From positions 992,001 to 1,056,000 of the forward strand of contig JBDWGH010000002.1 of the NCBI GenBank assembly GCA_039975855.1: a stretch of DNA of 64,000 nucleotides, in the 5' to 3' direction. Numbering within the stretch: the first letter of the stretch is position 1; each line of letters begins with the position of its first letter. The position numbers and the translations under genes are program-made. Below the pieces are notes generated by a model. The model had not been told where the DNA came from. It did no database searches and was given only the letters and a program-made list of their open reading frames with translations. Positions 8,859 to 17,507 of this stretch are shown here, piece after piece. The stretch comes from Litorimonas sp039975855 (GTDB lineage Bacteria; Pseudomonadota; Alphaproteobacteria; Caulobacterales; Maricaulaceae).

Positions 8859-10244
8859 ATGTCAGACAAATTGCTTATAGGCCCTAAACTTCGCCGCTTC
8901 CGCAACTCACTCGGCCTTACGCAAGCCCGTATGGCGGAAGATTTGGGAATCAGTGCGTCCTACCTCAATCTAATTGAGCGCAACCAACGTGCCATGAGTG
9001 CAAAAGTATTGTTGCGTATGGCGGGAGTTTACGACTTCGATATCAGTGAATTTTCTGACGCGGGCGACGCACAACTCGTTGCGAGTACATATGAGGCACT
9101 ACGGTCAGAGCGGTTCAACGACATGCCTGTCTCCAAAAATGAAGTCGAAGATGTCGTTGGCATTAGCCCAAATATGGCCCGCGCATTTCAGAGCTTGCTA
9201 AAGGCCAATCCCGAATCTTCGTCCGCTACTCAAAATCCATTAATTCGCCCCATCGACACTGTTGGAGACTTCATACAGGCGAATAAGAATTTCTTCCCCG
9301 AAATTGACGCCGCTGCCTCGAATCTCTCAGAGGCCTTAGGTTTAAGTAAAACACAACCTCGCACAGCCTTAACCGAAAGACTGAAGGCCCAGCATGACAT
9401 TGCCGTCCGAATTGTCCCTACCGATGTCATGCCCAATATGTTGCGTTGGTTTGATCGCCATAATCAACGGATCAATCTCTCAGAATTGCTCAGTCAAAGT
9501 GGTCGCCGCTTTCAACTCGCCTTTCAGATTGGAATGCTGGAACACCGAGACTTAATTGATGCACACCTGGACCGCGCAAAGATAATGGACCGCGAAGCGC
9601 GGGGATTAGCGCGAACATCGCTCGCCAATTACTTCGCAGCGGCCGTTTTGATGCCGTATAAAAAGTTCCTAAAGGAAGCTGAAAAAACCCGATATGATGT
9701 CGAATTGCTCGCGCATCGCTTTGGGACTAGTTTTGAACAAACTGCGCATCGATTAACAACATTGAATGACCCCGCTGCGCGCGGCATTCCATTTTTCTTC
9801 CTTCGCATCGATATCGCGGGAAATGTATCCAAACGATTTTCCGCAGGGAAATTTGCATTCGCCAATCAAGGCGGCGCCTGCCCAATCTGGAATATTCACG
9901 AGACATTTTCGGACCCCGGACGCCTGCATACGCAACTGGTTCAATTGCCGGATAAAGCGACCTATTTTTCAATCGCAAAGGCTGTCAGCCGTGCTGGCAA
10001 TTTTCATGGAGCACGCGCGCAACGCCTGGCCATCGCGCTGGGATGTGATGTGTCCTATGCACCGCGTCTTTGCTATGCGCGGGAGTTTAACTTGGACGAC
10101 CCTCAGCCCGCGCAAATCGGCATAAATTGCTATCTCTGTGAACGACAGCATTGCCGACAACGGGCGCACCCACCGCTCTCTCGCTCCCTCATGTTTGATG
10201 AACGCGCACGCGGCATGAGCCTTTACCGATGGGTACCCGACTAG
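8859..10244 (+). CDS. XRE-family short-chain acyl regulator (RamB/ScfR type)
   Basis: The product has 461 residues. The N-terminal Cro/C1-type HTH is at about 8-65 (LTQARMAEDLGISASYLNLIE). The middle region resembles the IrrE/ImmA-type domain but I see no HExxH. The C-terminal domain is DUF2083-like and contains a Cys cluster (CYLCERQHC, near residue 425). This architecture is that of RamB, PrpR-Mtb and ScfR regulators, which sense acyl-CoA and control glyoxylate and methylcitrate genes. It is divergent from aceB and shares a 134-bp regulatory region with palindromic sites. The downstream ADH/CAR pair is in the same direction, 69 bp away, and could also be a target. Confidence 0.88.
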   Translation: MSDKLLIGPKLRRFRNSLGLTQARMAEDLGISASYLNLIERNQRAMSAKVLLRMAGVYDFDISEFSDAGDAQLVASTYEALRSERFNDMPVSKNEVEDVVGISPNMARAFQSLLKANPESSSATQNPLIRPIDTVGDFIQANKNFFPEIDAAASNLSEALGLSKTQPRTALTERLKAQHDIAVRIVPTDVMPNMLRWFDRHNQRINLSELLSQSGRRFQLAFQIGMLEHRDLIDAHLDRAKIMDREARGLARTSLANYFAAAVLMPYKKFLKEAEKTRYDVELLAHRFGTSFEQTAHRLTTLNDPAARGIPFFFLRIDIAGNVSKRFSAGKFAFANQGGACPIWNIHETFSDPGRLHTQLVQLPDKATYFSIAKAVSRAGNFHGARAQRLAIALGCDVSYAPRLCYAREFNLDDPQPAQIGINCYLCERQHCRQRAHPPLSRSLMFDERARGMSLYRWVPD

Positions 10245-10313
10245 AGTTGAGTTCGCGGTTGAATCAAAGCTGCCAACGCGTGACAGTGCGCTAAAAGTAA
10301 CAAGGGGAAAATC

Positions 10314-11357
10314 ATGACCGTTAAAGCCTTCGGAACCATTGCATCTGACGCTCCTTTGATCCCAATGGACATTGAGCGTCGCGAGACCCGCGATAATGAT
10401 GTGAAGATTGACATCACTTATTGTGGAGTCTGTCACAGCGATATTCATACCGCGCATAATGATTGGAAGAATGCGGTTTATCCCGTCATCCCGGGTCATG
10501 AAATTGTAGGCGAAGTCGTCGAAGTCGGCAGCGAGGTGTCTAAGTTCAAAACCGGTGATCTCGTCGGGGTGGGGTGTATGGTGGATAGCTGCTTGACCTG
10601 CCCATCCTGTTCAGACGGTGAAGAACAGTATTGTTATTCCCGCGCCACAATGACCTATGGCAGTCCTGATAAAATTTCAGGAGGGCACACACATGGCGGG
10701 TACTCACAATCCATCACAGTCCGTGAAGAATTTGTGGTTCACATTCCAAAAAACTTGGATGTGAAGGCCGTTCCGCCCCTATTATGCGCAGGCATTACAA
10801 CCTATTCTCCATTGAAACATTTCAAGATTGGCGAAGGCCATAAAGTTGGAGTTATTGGGTTGGGAGGCCTTGGGCATCTAGGGGTAAAATTCGCCAAAGC
10901 TCTAGGAGCAGATGTGACTGTTCTCAGCCGATCACCAGGAAAAGAAGCCGACGCAAAAGAGCTTGGCGCAGATACCCTAATCACAACAGATAGAGACGCG
11001 TTCAAGGCCGCGCGTGGTCGATTTGATTTCCTCCTGAATACGGTTCCCGTCCCCCATAATCTGGACATGTATCTCAGCCTTTTGGGCCGTAATGGCACCA
11101 TGTGTATTGTCGGCGCGATTGAGCCCTTCCAAGGTCTGCATTCGGGTTCGCTGATTGGCGGGCGGAAACGCTTGGTTGGATCCATGATTGGCGGAATTGC
11201 GGAAACGCAGGAAATGCTGGAGTTCGCGTCTGAGCACGGCATCGTTTCCGACATCGAAATGATCGACATGGATGAGATTAATGAAGCCTGGGAACGGGTG
11301 ATGGCATCTGACGTCCGGTACCGCTTTGTGATTGATATGAAGAGTTTGAAGGGTTGA
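10314..11357 (+). CDS. zinc-dependent alcohol dehydrogenase / aldehyde reductase (YahK/CAD type)
   Basis: The product has 347 residues of the medium-chain dehydrogenase superfamily. Catalytic zinc ligands are in CGVCHSD and GHEIVGEV. The structural-zinc cysteines are in CLTCPSC and the Cys after EEQY. The cofactor fold has GLGGLGHLG. The best resemblance is to the cinnamyl-alcohol dehydrogenase/YahK group, which mostly reduces aldehydes with NADPH. It has a weak AAGGGG Shine-Dalgarno and ends 6 bp before the carboxylic acid reductase gene. That pairing suggests its job is to reduce the aldehyde made by that enzyme to the alcohol, or the reverse. Confidence 0.9.
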   Translation: MTVKAFGTIASDAPLIPMDIERRETRDNDVKIDITYCGVCHSDIHTAHNDWKNAVYPVIPGHEIVGEVVEVGSEVSKFKTGDLVGVGCMVDSCLTCPSCSDGEEQYCYSRATMTYGSPDKISGGHTHGGYSQSITVREEFVVHIPKNLDVKAVPPLLCAGITTYSPLKHFKIGEGHKVGVIGLGGLGHLGVKFAKALGADVTVLSRSPGKEADAKELGADTLITTDRDAFKAARGRFDFLLNTVPVPHNLDMYLSLLGRNGTMCIVGAIEPFQGLHSGSLIGGRKRLVGSMIGGIAETQEMLEFASEHGIVSDIEMIDMDEINEAWERVMASDVRYRFVIDMKSLKG

Positions 11358-11363
11358 GCAGTC

Positions 11364-14300
11364 GTGGCCACCGCATTCCAACGTAAAGCTTACCCGGATG
11401 CGAGTCCTGCCAAACGCAGTATTCTGCGCCTCCAGGATCTTGCCGAAGTTGACCCCCAGATTGCGGCACACAAACCATTAGATGTGGTCAAATCCGATTT
11501 CAGCGATCCGAACGCCACTCTTTTTGATATGGTTCAGAGCGTTCTCACTAACTATGGGAATCGCGAAGTTCTGGGTGAGCGAAGCTATGACGTAATCACT
11601 GGAAGTGATGGATCCTCACGCCAATACGGCACGTCTTTTTCAACTCTAACCTATAGCGCGTTGGAACGGCGGATTAAGTGCCTAGCGAATGCTTGGCGGC
11701 ACCACCCAGATCATAAAGTCGGCGTAGATGAATTCATATGCATGATTGGGTTTTCAGGCATTGATTACGTCAGTTTGGACCTTGCCTGTATTTTCTCTCA
11801 AACAACTGGTGTGCCACTGCAAGCCGAATTGGGGGCAAATCATCTATCCGATATTTTCGACAATATTGAACCCAGCGCGGTCGCGGTCTCTATCCGTGAT
11901 CTCCCCGCGGTCATTCCGCTAGTTATCAAAAATGGCAATATTTCAAGTTTAATCGTCATGGACTACGATTCAGAAGTTACAACCGAGCGAAGAGTCTTAG
12001 ACACAGCGATTGAGGACCTCACCGGCAATATCACAAAAATAATTACCATAGATGATCTCATCGCTTACGGATCCGAATTTGAATACACGCCTCGTAAACC
12101 CAATATCCGAGGCGTAGAGCGGCGCGTATCCATCGTGCATTCATCGGGTTCAACCGGCGTTCCGAAAGGCGCTGTTATGCCAGAGCGCGCAATTAAAATG
12201 GTCTGGCGCGGTGCGCGAAGTCATGTCCCAGCAATCACGATCGCCCTAGCCCCATTTAATCATGTGATTGGACGATCTTCAGTCATAAATACACTTAGCC
12301 GAGGCGGCCTAGTGAACTTCACGTTAATGCCCGACATGTCGACTTTATTCGAAGACATACGCCTAACCCGTCCGACAACTATGGCCTTCTTTCCCCGGAT
12401 CTTGGAGCTAATTTATCAGAACTTTCAAAACGAAGTGACGCGTCGATCGCGCAGTTCCGACAGGGCATTGGACGCTATCGAAGCAGAGGTGAAAGCGGAG
12501 ATGGGCGCAGGTTTCCTTGGAGACCGTTTACTCTCCGGTGGAGTCGGCGGCGCTCCTGTGGCGCAGCCCGTACTCGACTTCATGCGTGATTGTTTCGATA
12601 TGCTCCTCGTCAACATATATGGCAGCACAGAATCAGGATCAGGCAGCATTACCCGGGACGGACAAATTTTACGACCACCGGTTACCGAATACCGCCTCCG
12701 CGATGCACCTGAACTCGGTTATTACACAACGGATAAGCCTAATCCGCGCGGAGAGCTTTGCTTCAAAAGCACAGGCAATATCACGGAATATTACAAGCAA
12801 CCTGACGCAACCAAAGGCCTGTTCGACGAAGACGGCTTTCAATGTACCGGAGATATTGTTGAAGAGCTTGCCCCTGACCGTGTTGTCGTCATTGATAGGC
12901 GCAAAGATGTATTGAAACTCTCCCAAGGAGAGTTCGTTGCGGTTGGACCGTTGGGAACAGTCTTCGAAGGCGGCAGCGCCGTGTTAAAGCAAGTTTATCT
13001 CTACGGTAATTCGGTACGATCTTATTTATTGGCCGTAATTGTACCGGACCAAAAAGCGGTGCAAACTTTGCTGGGCGATACTCCAGATGAAGACGTTGTT
13101 CGATCTCTTATCCAAGACGAGCTAAGGCGCGTAGGCATCGCCGAAAATTTGAAACCCTTTGAAATCCCTCGGGACTTTATTGTCGAACTGGATCCGTTTT
13201 CTCAGGAAAACGGCTTACTCTCTAGCGTCAGAAAACGCCTTCGTCCGGCGCTTAAGCGCAAATATGGTGCAGTATTAGAATCTATTTATGAGGCAGCTGA
13301 AACTCGTCAGAAAAACGAAATAGCCCAGCTAAAAGACCCATCGTCAAACCTAACGACTGAACAGAAAATAGGTAAAGTTCTCGAAGCTCAATTGGGTTTG
13401 AATAATATTGATGTCACCTCTGATCGAAATTTTTCCCAATGGGGCGGCGACTCCCTTGGGGCGGTTCTTTTTGGATTATCTTTAGAAGAAATATTCGGGA
13501 TCGAGGTTCCCCCAAATACAGTGCTTAGTCCAACAGGTTCTATTGGCGGATGGGCAAAATTTATCGAAACCGTATCCTCCGGTGTCGGGCAAGGCGGAAT
13601 TAGCTTTGGGTCAGTACATGGAGACAACCCCAGAGAATTGCTGGCTTCTGACCTTCGCCTTTCCGCACTCATAGACTTAGATTGTTTAGAGTTGGCGAAG
13701 CACCTTTCTGTTCCCCCTGACGCTCCATCGCAAGTGGTCCTCATCACGGGCGCAAACGGTTTTCTCGGGCGTTTCATTTGCTTGGATTGGCTCAAGAAAA
13801 TGTCTGAGACGGGAGGCAAAGTTGTTTGTATCATACGCGGGAAAGATGACGCTCACGCGCGCGAACGTTTGAATAGCGTCTTTTTGGATGACGATCAGGC
13901 ATTTTCGTCTGACTTCAACGCGCTGGCAAAGAAATATTTGCAAGTGGTTGCTGGCGATTTGGCTCTACCTAATTTTGGTTTGGAAAAAACGCAATATTAT
14001 AAGCTTGCCGGGAGCGTAGATCGCGTCGTGCACGTCGCGGCACTTGTCAATCACAAGCTCAGCTACGCAAATTTGTTTGATGCAAATGTTCTGGGAACAG
14101 CCGAAATAATTAAGTTCGCTCTGACCAAAAAACTCAAACCATTTGATTTCCTCTCTACCGTAGCTGTGCAAGCCAATCTGGATATGTCCGAAGGCAACAC
14201 CGAAAATGCCCCCTTAAAGACGCGGGTAAAACTGACAAGTCATTATGCTTCCGGATATGGCGCGTCAAAATGGGCGGGTGAAGTCATGCTTAACAAGGCG

Positions 14301-14912
14301 GCTGAACAATACAGTTTACCGGTCAATATTTTCAGGGGTGACATGATGCTCGCACATGAAAGTTATGCCGGGCAGATGAACAGTGATGATATGTTCACCA
14401 GGCTTTTATTCAGCTTAATTGAAACAGGGATCGCCCCAAGATCATTTTATCAATTAGATGATACTGGAGGTATAAAGATGGGCCACTATGATGGCGTTCC
14501 CGTCAATGTCGTCTCATCCGTCGTCTCGCAAGCGCCTGCCCTAAAATCAGCCAAACCCACAGTTTTCAATATCATGAACTATCACACGGGGGATGGCTGC
14601 TCGCTCGATTCATTTGTAGCCTGGATGATTGAAGCAGGTCACTCCATTACGTATATTGATAACCACGCAGAATGGTTTGAAAAGTTTGTTCAAAAACTCA
14701 AGGCCTTGCCGCCAGAAACACGAGGCAAGTCGGTCTTGGCCATAGCGGATGCGTTTAGCCTGCCAATGCCAACGGACCGTCCTATACCTGGTCATCACAA
14801 TTTTCGGGCGCTTTACAAGGACATCTCAGGCGGCGAAGAAATTCCAAATCTATCGGAAAGCTTCATTCGAAAGTGTTTAGCAGATATGACGCTTAAAAAG
14901 CTAATCCGTTAA
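11364..14912 (+). CDS. car: carboxylic acid reductase (A-PCP-R)
   Basis: The product has 1182 residues starting at GTG 11364, with GAAGGG just upstream inside the ADH gene. Three domains appear in order. The adenylation domain (about 90-640) has SSGSTGVPKG near 260, YGSTESG, and the CAR-typical LKLSQGEFVA. The carrier domain has GGDSL, with the phosphopantetheine Ser at 697. The reductase domain has GANGFLG from residue 796 and Tyr965-x3-Lys969. The family converts carboxylic acids to aldehydes using ATP and NADPH, after priming by a phosphopantetheinyl transferase, which is not in this window. Length and order match known CARs, best known from Nocardia and mycobacteria. The acid substrate is unknown; fatty or aromatic acids are likely. 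Confidence 0.93.
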   Translation: MATAFQRKAYPDASPAKRSILRLQDLAEVDPQIAAHKPLDVVKSDFSDPNATLFDMVQSVLTNYGNREVLGERSYDVITGSDGSSRQYGTSFSTLTYSALERRIKCLANAWRHHPDHKVGVDEFICMIGFSGIDYVSLDLACIFSQTTGVPLQAELGANHLSDIFDNIEPSAVAVSIRDLPAVIPLVIKNGNISSLIVMDYDSEVTTERRVLDTAIEDLTGNITKIITIDDLIAYGSEFEYTPRKPNIRGVERRVSIVHSSGSTGVPKGAVMPERAIKMVWRGARSHVPAITIALAPFNHVIGRSSVINTLSRGGLVNFTLMPDMSTLFEDIRLTRPTTMAFFPRILELIYQNFQNEVTRRSRSSDRALDAIEAEVKAEMGAGFLGDRLLSGGVGGAPVAQPVLDFMRDCFDMLLVNIYGSTESGSGSITRDGQILRPPVTEYRLRDAPELGYYTTDKPNPRGELCFKSTGNITEYYKQPDATKGLFDEDGFQCTGDIVEELAPDRVVVIDRRKDVLKLSQGEFVAVGPLGTVFEGGSAVLKQVYLYGNSVRSYLLAVIVPDQKAVQTLLGDTPDEDVVRSLIQDELRRVGIAENLKPFEIPRDFIVELDPFSQENGLLSSVRKRLRPALKRKYGAVLESIYEAAETRQKNEIAQLKDPSSNLTTEQKIGKVLEAQLGLNNIDVTSDRNFSQWGGDSLGAVLFGLSLEEIFGIEVPPNTVLSPTGSIGGWAKFIETVSSGVGQGGISFGSVHGDNPRELLASDLRLSALIDLDCLELAKHLSVPPDAPSQVVLITGANGFLGRFICLDWLKKMSETGGKVVCIIRGKDDAHARERLNSVFLDDDQAFSSDFNALAKKYLQVVAGDLALPNFGLEKTQYYKLAGSVDRVVHVAALVNHKLSYANLFDANVLGTAEIIKFALTKKLKPFDFLSTVAVQANLDMSEGNTENAPLKTRVKLTSHYASGYGASKWAGEVMLNKAAEQYSLPVNIFRGDMMLAHESYAGQMNSDDMFTRLLFSLIETGIAPRSFYQLDDTGGIKMGHYDGVPVNVVSSVVSQAPALKSAKPTVFNIMNYHTGDGCSLDSFVAWMIEAGHSITYIDNHAEWFEKFVQKLKALPPETRGKSVLAIADAFSLPMPTDRPIPGHHNFRALYKDISGGEEIPNLSESFIRKCLADMTLKKLIR

Positions 14913-15547
14913 AAGGCGTCGTGCTGATTTTCCGGCGCAGCCTGTTTAAACGCGTCTAATTCGCGGCACTTTGCATCAATCGCTTTCAACTTTGGAAAGC
15001 GGTCCATATCTACGCCAAAGCGGAGCGCATTATAGACCTGTGGGATCAGACAACATTCGAAAAACATCGGACGCTCGGTGAATAGAAACGGCGTATCGGA
15101 CCCACTCGCGATCTGCTCTAGCGCTTTAAATCCCCGCGTAATCCAATGCTGGACCCATTCGCGCACATCCTCATCACCTTGCTCGTATTCTGCGCGGAGA
15201 TATTTCAGCACGGATAGATTTTGAATGGGCGAAACATCTGAAGCGATAATGAGAGAGGCCGAAAGAATTTTCGACCGCAAGATGGCGTCGCCGGGCATGA
15301 GATGAGGTTCGCGAAATGTAGCGTCAATATAATCCATAATGGCGAGTGACTGCGTCAGCTCTGTCCCATCTTCAAACTCCAACACAGGGACAAAGCCTTG
15401 CGGATTACGTGAGAGATGCTCTCGCTCGCCTTGCTCACCCTCGCGCAAATTCACGGCAATATGTTCGACTTCAACGCCTTTCAACGCGAGTGCAATCCGC
15501 ACGCGATAGCTGGCCGAAGATCGCCAATAGCCGTGAAGTTTCATCAT
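14909..15547 (-). CDS. maiA: maleylacetoacetate isomerase / zeta-class glutathione S-transferase
   Basis: The product has 212 residues starting at ATG 15547 (or 15544), 4 bp after the previous stop; longer frames would overlap the lipoprotein gene. The zeta-class motif is present as SSASYRVRIAL, with Ala where many members have Cys. The N-terminal thioredoxin fold contains NPQGFVPVLE and the C-terminal helical domain contains NLSVLKYL. The enzyme uses glutathione to isomerise maleylacetoacetate to fumarylacetoacetate in tyrosine breakdown. As the last gene of the hpd operon it acts just before the FAH-family hydrolase encoded upstream. Its end overlaps the convergent car gene by 4 bp. Confidence 0.88.
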   Translation of the reverse strand: MMKLHGYWRSSASYRVRIALALKGVEVEHIAVNLREGEQGEREHLSRNPQGFVPVLEFEDGTELTQSLAIMDYIDATFREPHLMPGDAILRSKILSASLIIASDVSPIQNLSVLKYLRAEYEQGDEDVREWVQHWITRGFKALEQIASGSDTPFLFTERPMFFECCLIPQVYNALRFGVDMDRFPKLKAIDAKCRELDAFKQAAPENQHDAF

Positions 15548-15551
15548 TTCA

Positions 15552-15962
15552 TCAATCCACGCAAAGAATGGGTTCGGCGCGTCCATTTTCAACACGCGCG
15601 GCACAGCCAAATGGATTGTCGGTCGGTCGGCATTGACCTGTTGTCTCAGTCCCGAATTCAATATCCCCGACAACTATACATTCTGAAAGGCAGTCATCAC
15701 TATCCCGACAGATCTTGCCACCATCAGATAAGGTCTGGATGCAGTTGTCTCCCCCTGCCAATCCAGCCGACCTAACCACACCGCCTACAGCTTCGCATTG
15801 CAAGCGCTCTAAAGGCGTGGCTACCAGTCCGGCAAAGTATATGGGCGCATAGTCCGATACAGACGTTTCCGGAACCGAGTCAGTGGTCGATTGGCATGCG
15901 ACTACACATAGGCCGAGCAAAGCCATTAATGTGAATCGCAAGGTCAAGGCTCTATCCCTCAT
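15552..15962 (-). CDS. cysteine-rich lipoprotein
   Basis: The product has 136 residues. I start it at ATG 15962, just ahead of a signal peptide with the lipobox VVAC. The mature part has a run of spaced Cys residues (CEAVGG, NCIQT, CRDSDDC, CIVVG, CRPT, FGCAAR, LCVD) that probably form disulfides in the periplasm. The pattern recalls a small Cys-rich domain seen in other alphaproteobacteria, but I cannot name it. Its start overlaps the end of the FAH-family gene by 11 bp and its stop is 4 bp before maiA, so it is embedded in a cytosolic catabolic operon. This location is unexpected and its role there is unknown. Confidence 0.75.
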   Translation of the reverse strand: MRDRALTLRFTLMALLGLCVVACQSTTDSVPETSVSDYAPIYFAGLVATPLERLQCEAVGGVVRSAGLAGGDNCIQTLSDGGKICRDSDDCLSECIVVGDIEFGTETTGQCRPTDNPFGCAARVENGRAEPILCVD

Positions 15963-16959
15963 ACTTCTCGACAACATTCTCAATGCGGCCGAAAATTGAG
16001 TTACCATCTTCATCATTCATCTCAATGCCGACAGTGTCACCAAATCGCATGAACGGTGTAATGAATTCGCCTGTTTGGATTTTTTCGATCATCCGGATTT
16101 CAGCGATACAGCTATAGCCAACGCCGCCATCTTCAATCTTCTTGCCTTCGCCGCCTTCAAATTTATTTGAGACCGTGCCTGACCCAATGATTGAACCTGC
16201 ACAAAGGTCGCGCGTTTTCGCTGCATGCGCCACGAGTTCGCCCATGTGGAAAGTCATGTCTGTTTTGACATTCGCTTTTCCGAAAGGCGCGCCGTTATAA
16301 TCCACGAGCAGAGGCAGATCGATTGTGCCGTCCTTCCAAGCTGTGATTTCGTCTGGTGTCACCGCGACAGGCGAAAAGGCGCAAGACGCTTTACTCTGCA
16401 CAAAACCAAACCCCTTAGCGAGTTCGCCAGGAATAAGGCCGCGTAAGGAAACATCGTTGACAATCATGACGAGTTTGATGTGGTCCATCGCGTCCTTCGA
16501 AGATATGCCCATTGGAACATCGTCCGTAATAACCGTGATTTCAGCCTCCATATCAATGCCATAGGACTCAGACGCCGCCACAATAGGGTCTCGTGGGCCA
16601 ATAAAAGTATCACTACCGCCCTGATACATGAGCGGATCCTCGTAAAAACTCTCTGGCACGGTGGCGCCGCGAGCCTTACGCACAAGCTCCACATGGTTTA
16701 GATAAGCCGAACCGTCGAGCCATTGGTAAGCCCGCGGCAAAGGGGATTCACATGCATTCTGGTCGAATGAGAAGCTGGTAACTTGGCCCGCGTTCAAAAG
16801 CTCATACCGCGCAGCTAATTGCGGTGCGAGCACATCCCACTCATCCAGAGCGGCTTGCATTGTTGGCGCAATATCGGACGCGCTTGTTGCCTTTGTGAGA
16901 TCACGAGAGACAACAACGAGTTGACCATCACGGCCATGTTTTAAGGATGCGAGTTTCAT
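15952..16959 (-). CDS. fumarylacetoacetate hydrolase family protein
   Basis: The product has 335 residues of the FAH/2-keto-4-pentenoate hydratase superfamily. The N-terminal part resembles the FAH N-domain. The core carries the metal-site acidic residues in the MEAEITVIT and VNDVSLRG regions and a late GSGTVSN loop. In this operon the expected reaction is cleavage of fumarylacetoacetate to fumarate and acetoacetate, the last step of tyrosine degradation. It is shorter than the classical FAH of about 420-430 residues, so the exact activity is inferred from context. It begins 2 bp after the VOC gene stop. Confidence 0.85.
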   Translation of the reverse strand: MKLASLKHGRDGQLVVVSRDLTKATSASDIAPTMQAALDEWDVLAPQLAARYELLNAGQVTSFSFDQNACESPLPRAYQWLDGSAYLNHVELVRKARGATVPESFYEDPLMYQGGSDTFIGPRDPIVAASESYGIDMEAEITVITDDVPMGISSKDAMDHIKLVMIVNDVSLRGLIPGELAKGFGFVQSKASCAFSPVAVTPDEITAWKDGTIDLPLLVDYNGAPFGKANVKTDMTFHMGELVAHAAKTRDLCAGSIIGSGTVSNKFEGGEGKKIEDGGVGYSCIAEIRMIEKIQTGEFITPFMRFGDTVGIEMNDEDGNSIFGRIENVVEKYEG

Positions 16960-16961
16960 AT

Positions 16962-17507
16962 CTAGCTTTCGTTCTTAATTTTCTCATGAAGCCAAGCCGC
17001 ATGGCGTGGCGCCTTTTTTGTTTCTGACCACTCGGCCAGCATGGCCGGGGCCACTTTACGGAGTTGAGTCATTTGCTCTGCCGTATGAATATTCGCGGCG
17101 AGCTCGAGACGATGTCCGTTCGGATCAAAAAAATAGATGGATTTAAATATCCCGTGATGGGTCGGACCGAGGACATCTATGCCTGCGGATTCCAAACTCT
17201 CTTTGGCTGCGAGTAATTCATCGAGGCTTCCAACGCGCATCGCGATATGCTGTACCCATTCCGGCGTATTTCGGTCGCGGTCCATATCGGGCTGTTCGGG
17301 CAATTCGAAGAAAGCCAAGACGTTATTATTCCCGGCATCTAAGAAGATATGCATATAAGGATCATAAACCCCCGTAGACGGCACATGATCTTCGGCAATC
17401 GCCAATTGGAAATCCATACCGAGATGTTTTTGATAAAACTCGACAGTCTCTTTCGCGTCGCGACAGCGATAAGCGACATGGTGAAATCCGTCTGTCTTTA
17501 TGGTCAT
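16962..17507 (-). CDS. VOC superfamily protein, possible extradiol-type dioxygenase
   Basis: The product has 181 residues. Two beta-alpha-beta-beta-beta modules of the vicinal-oxygen-chelate fold are visible, with a plausible metal triad His10 (FHHVAY), His87 (WVQHIAM) and Glu135 (GHRLELA). The last 45 residues are a helical tail. Such proteins include glyoxalases, epimerases and type I ring-cleavage dioxygenases. It lies between hpd and the FAH-family gene, with an ATGA overlap with hpd. That is where one would expect the homogentisate ring-cleaving step, yet hmgA (a cupin of about 430 residues) is absent from this operon. A role in that step is a hypothesis only. Confidence 0.75.
   Translation of the reverse strand: MTIKTDGFHHVAYRCRDAKETVEFYQKHLGMDFQLAIAEDHVPSTGVYDPYMHIFLDAGNNNVLAFFELPEQPDMDRDRNTPEWVQHIAMRVGSLDELLAAKESLESAGIDVLGPTHHGIFKSIYFFDPNGHRLELAANIHTAEQMTQLRKVAPAMLAEWSETKKAPRHAAWLHEKIKNES

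Noticed and set aside
8859..10244. ImmA/IrrE peptidase activity in the RamB/ScfR-type regulator
   Set aside because: No HExxH metal motif is visible in the middle domain, so a protease role is not supported.
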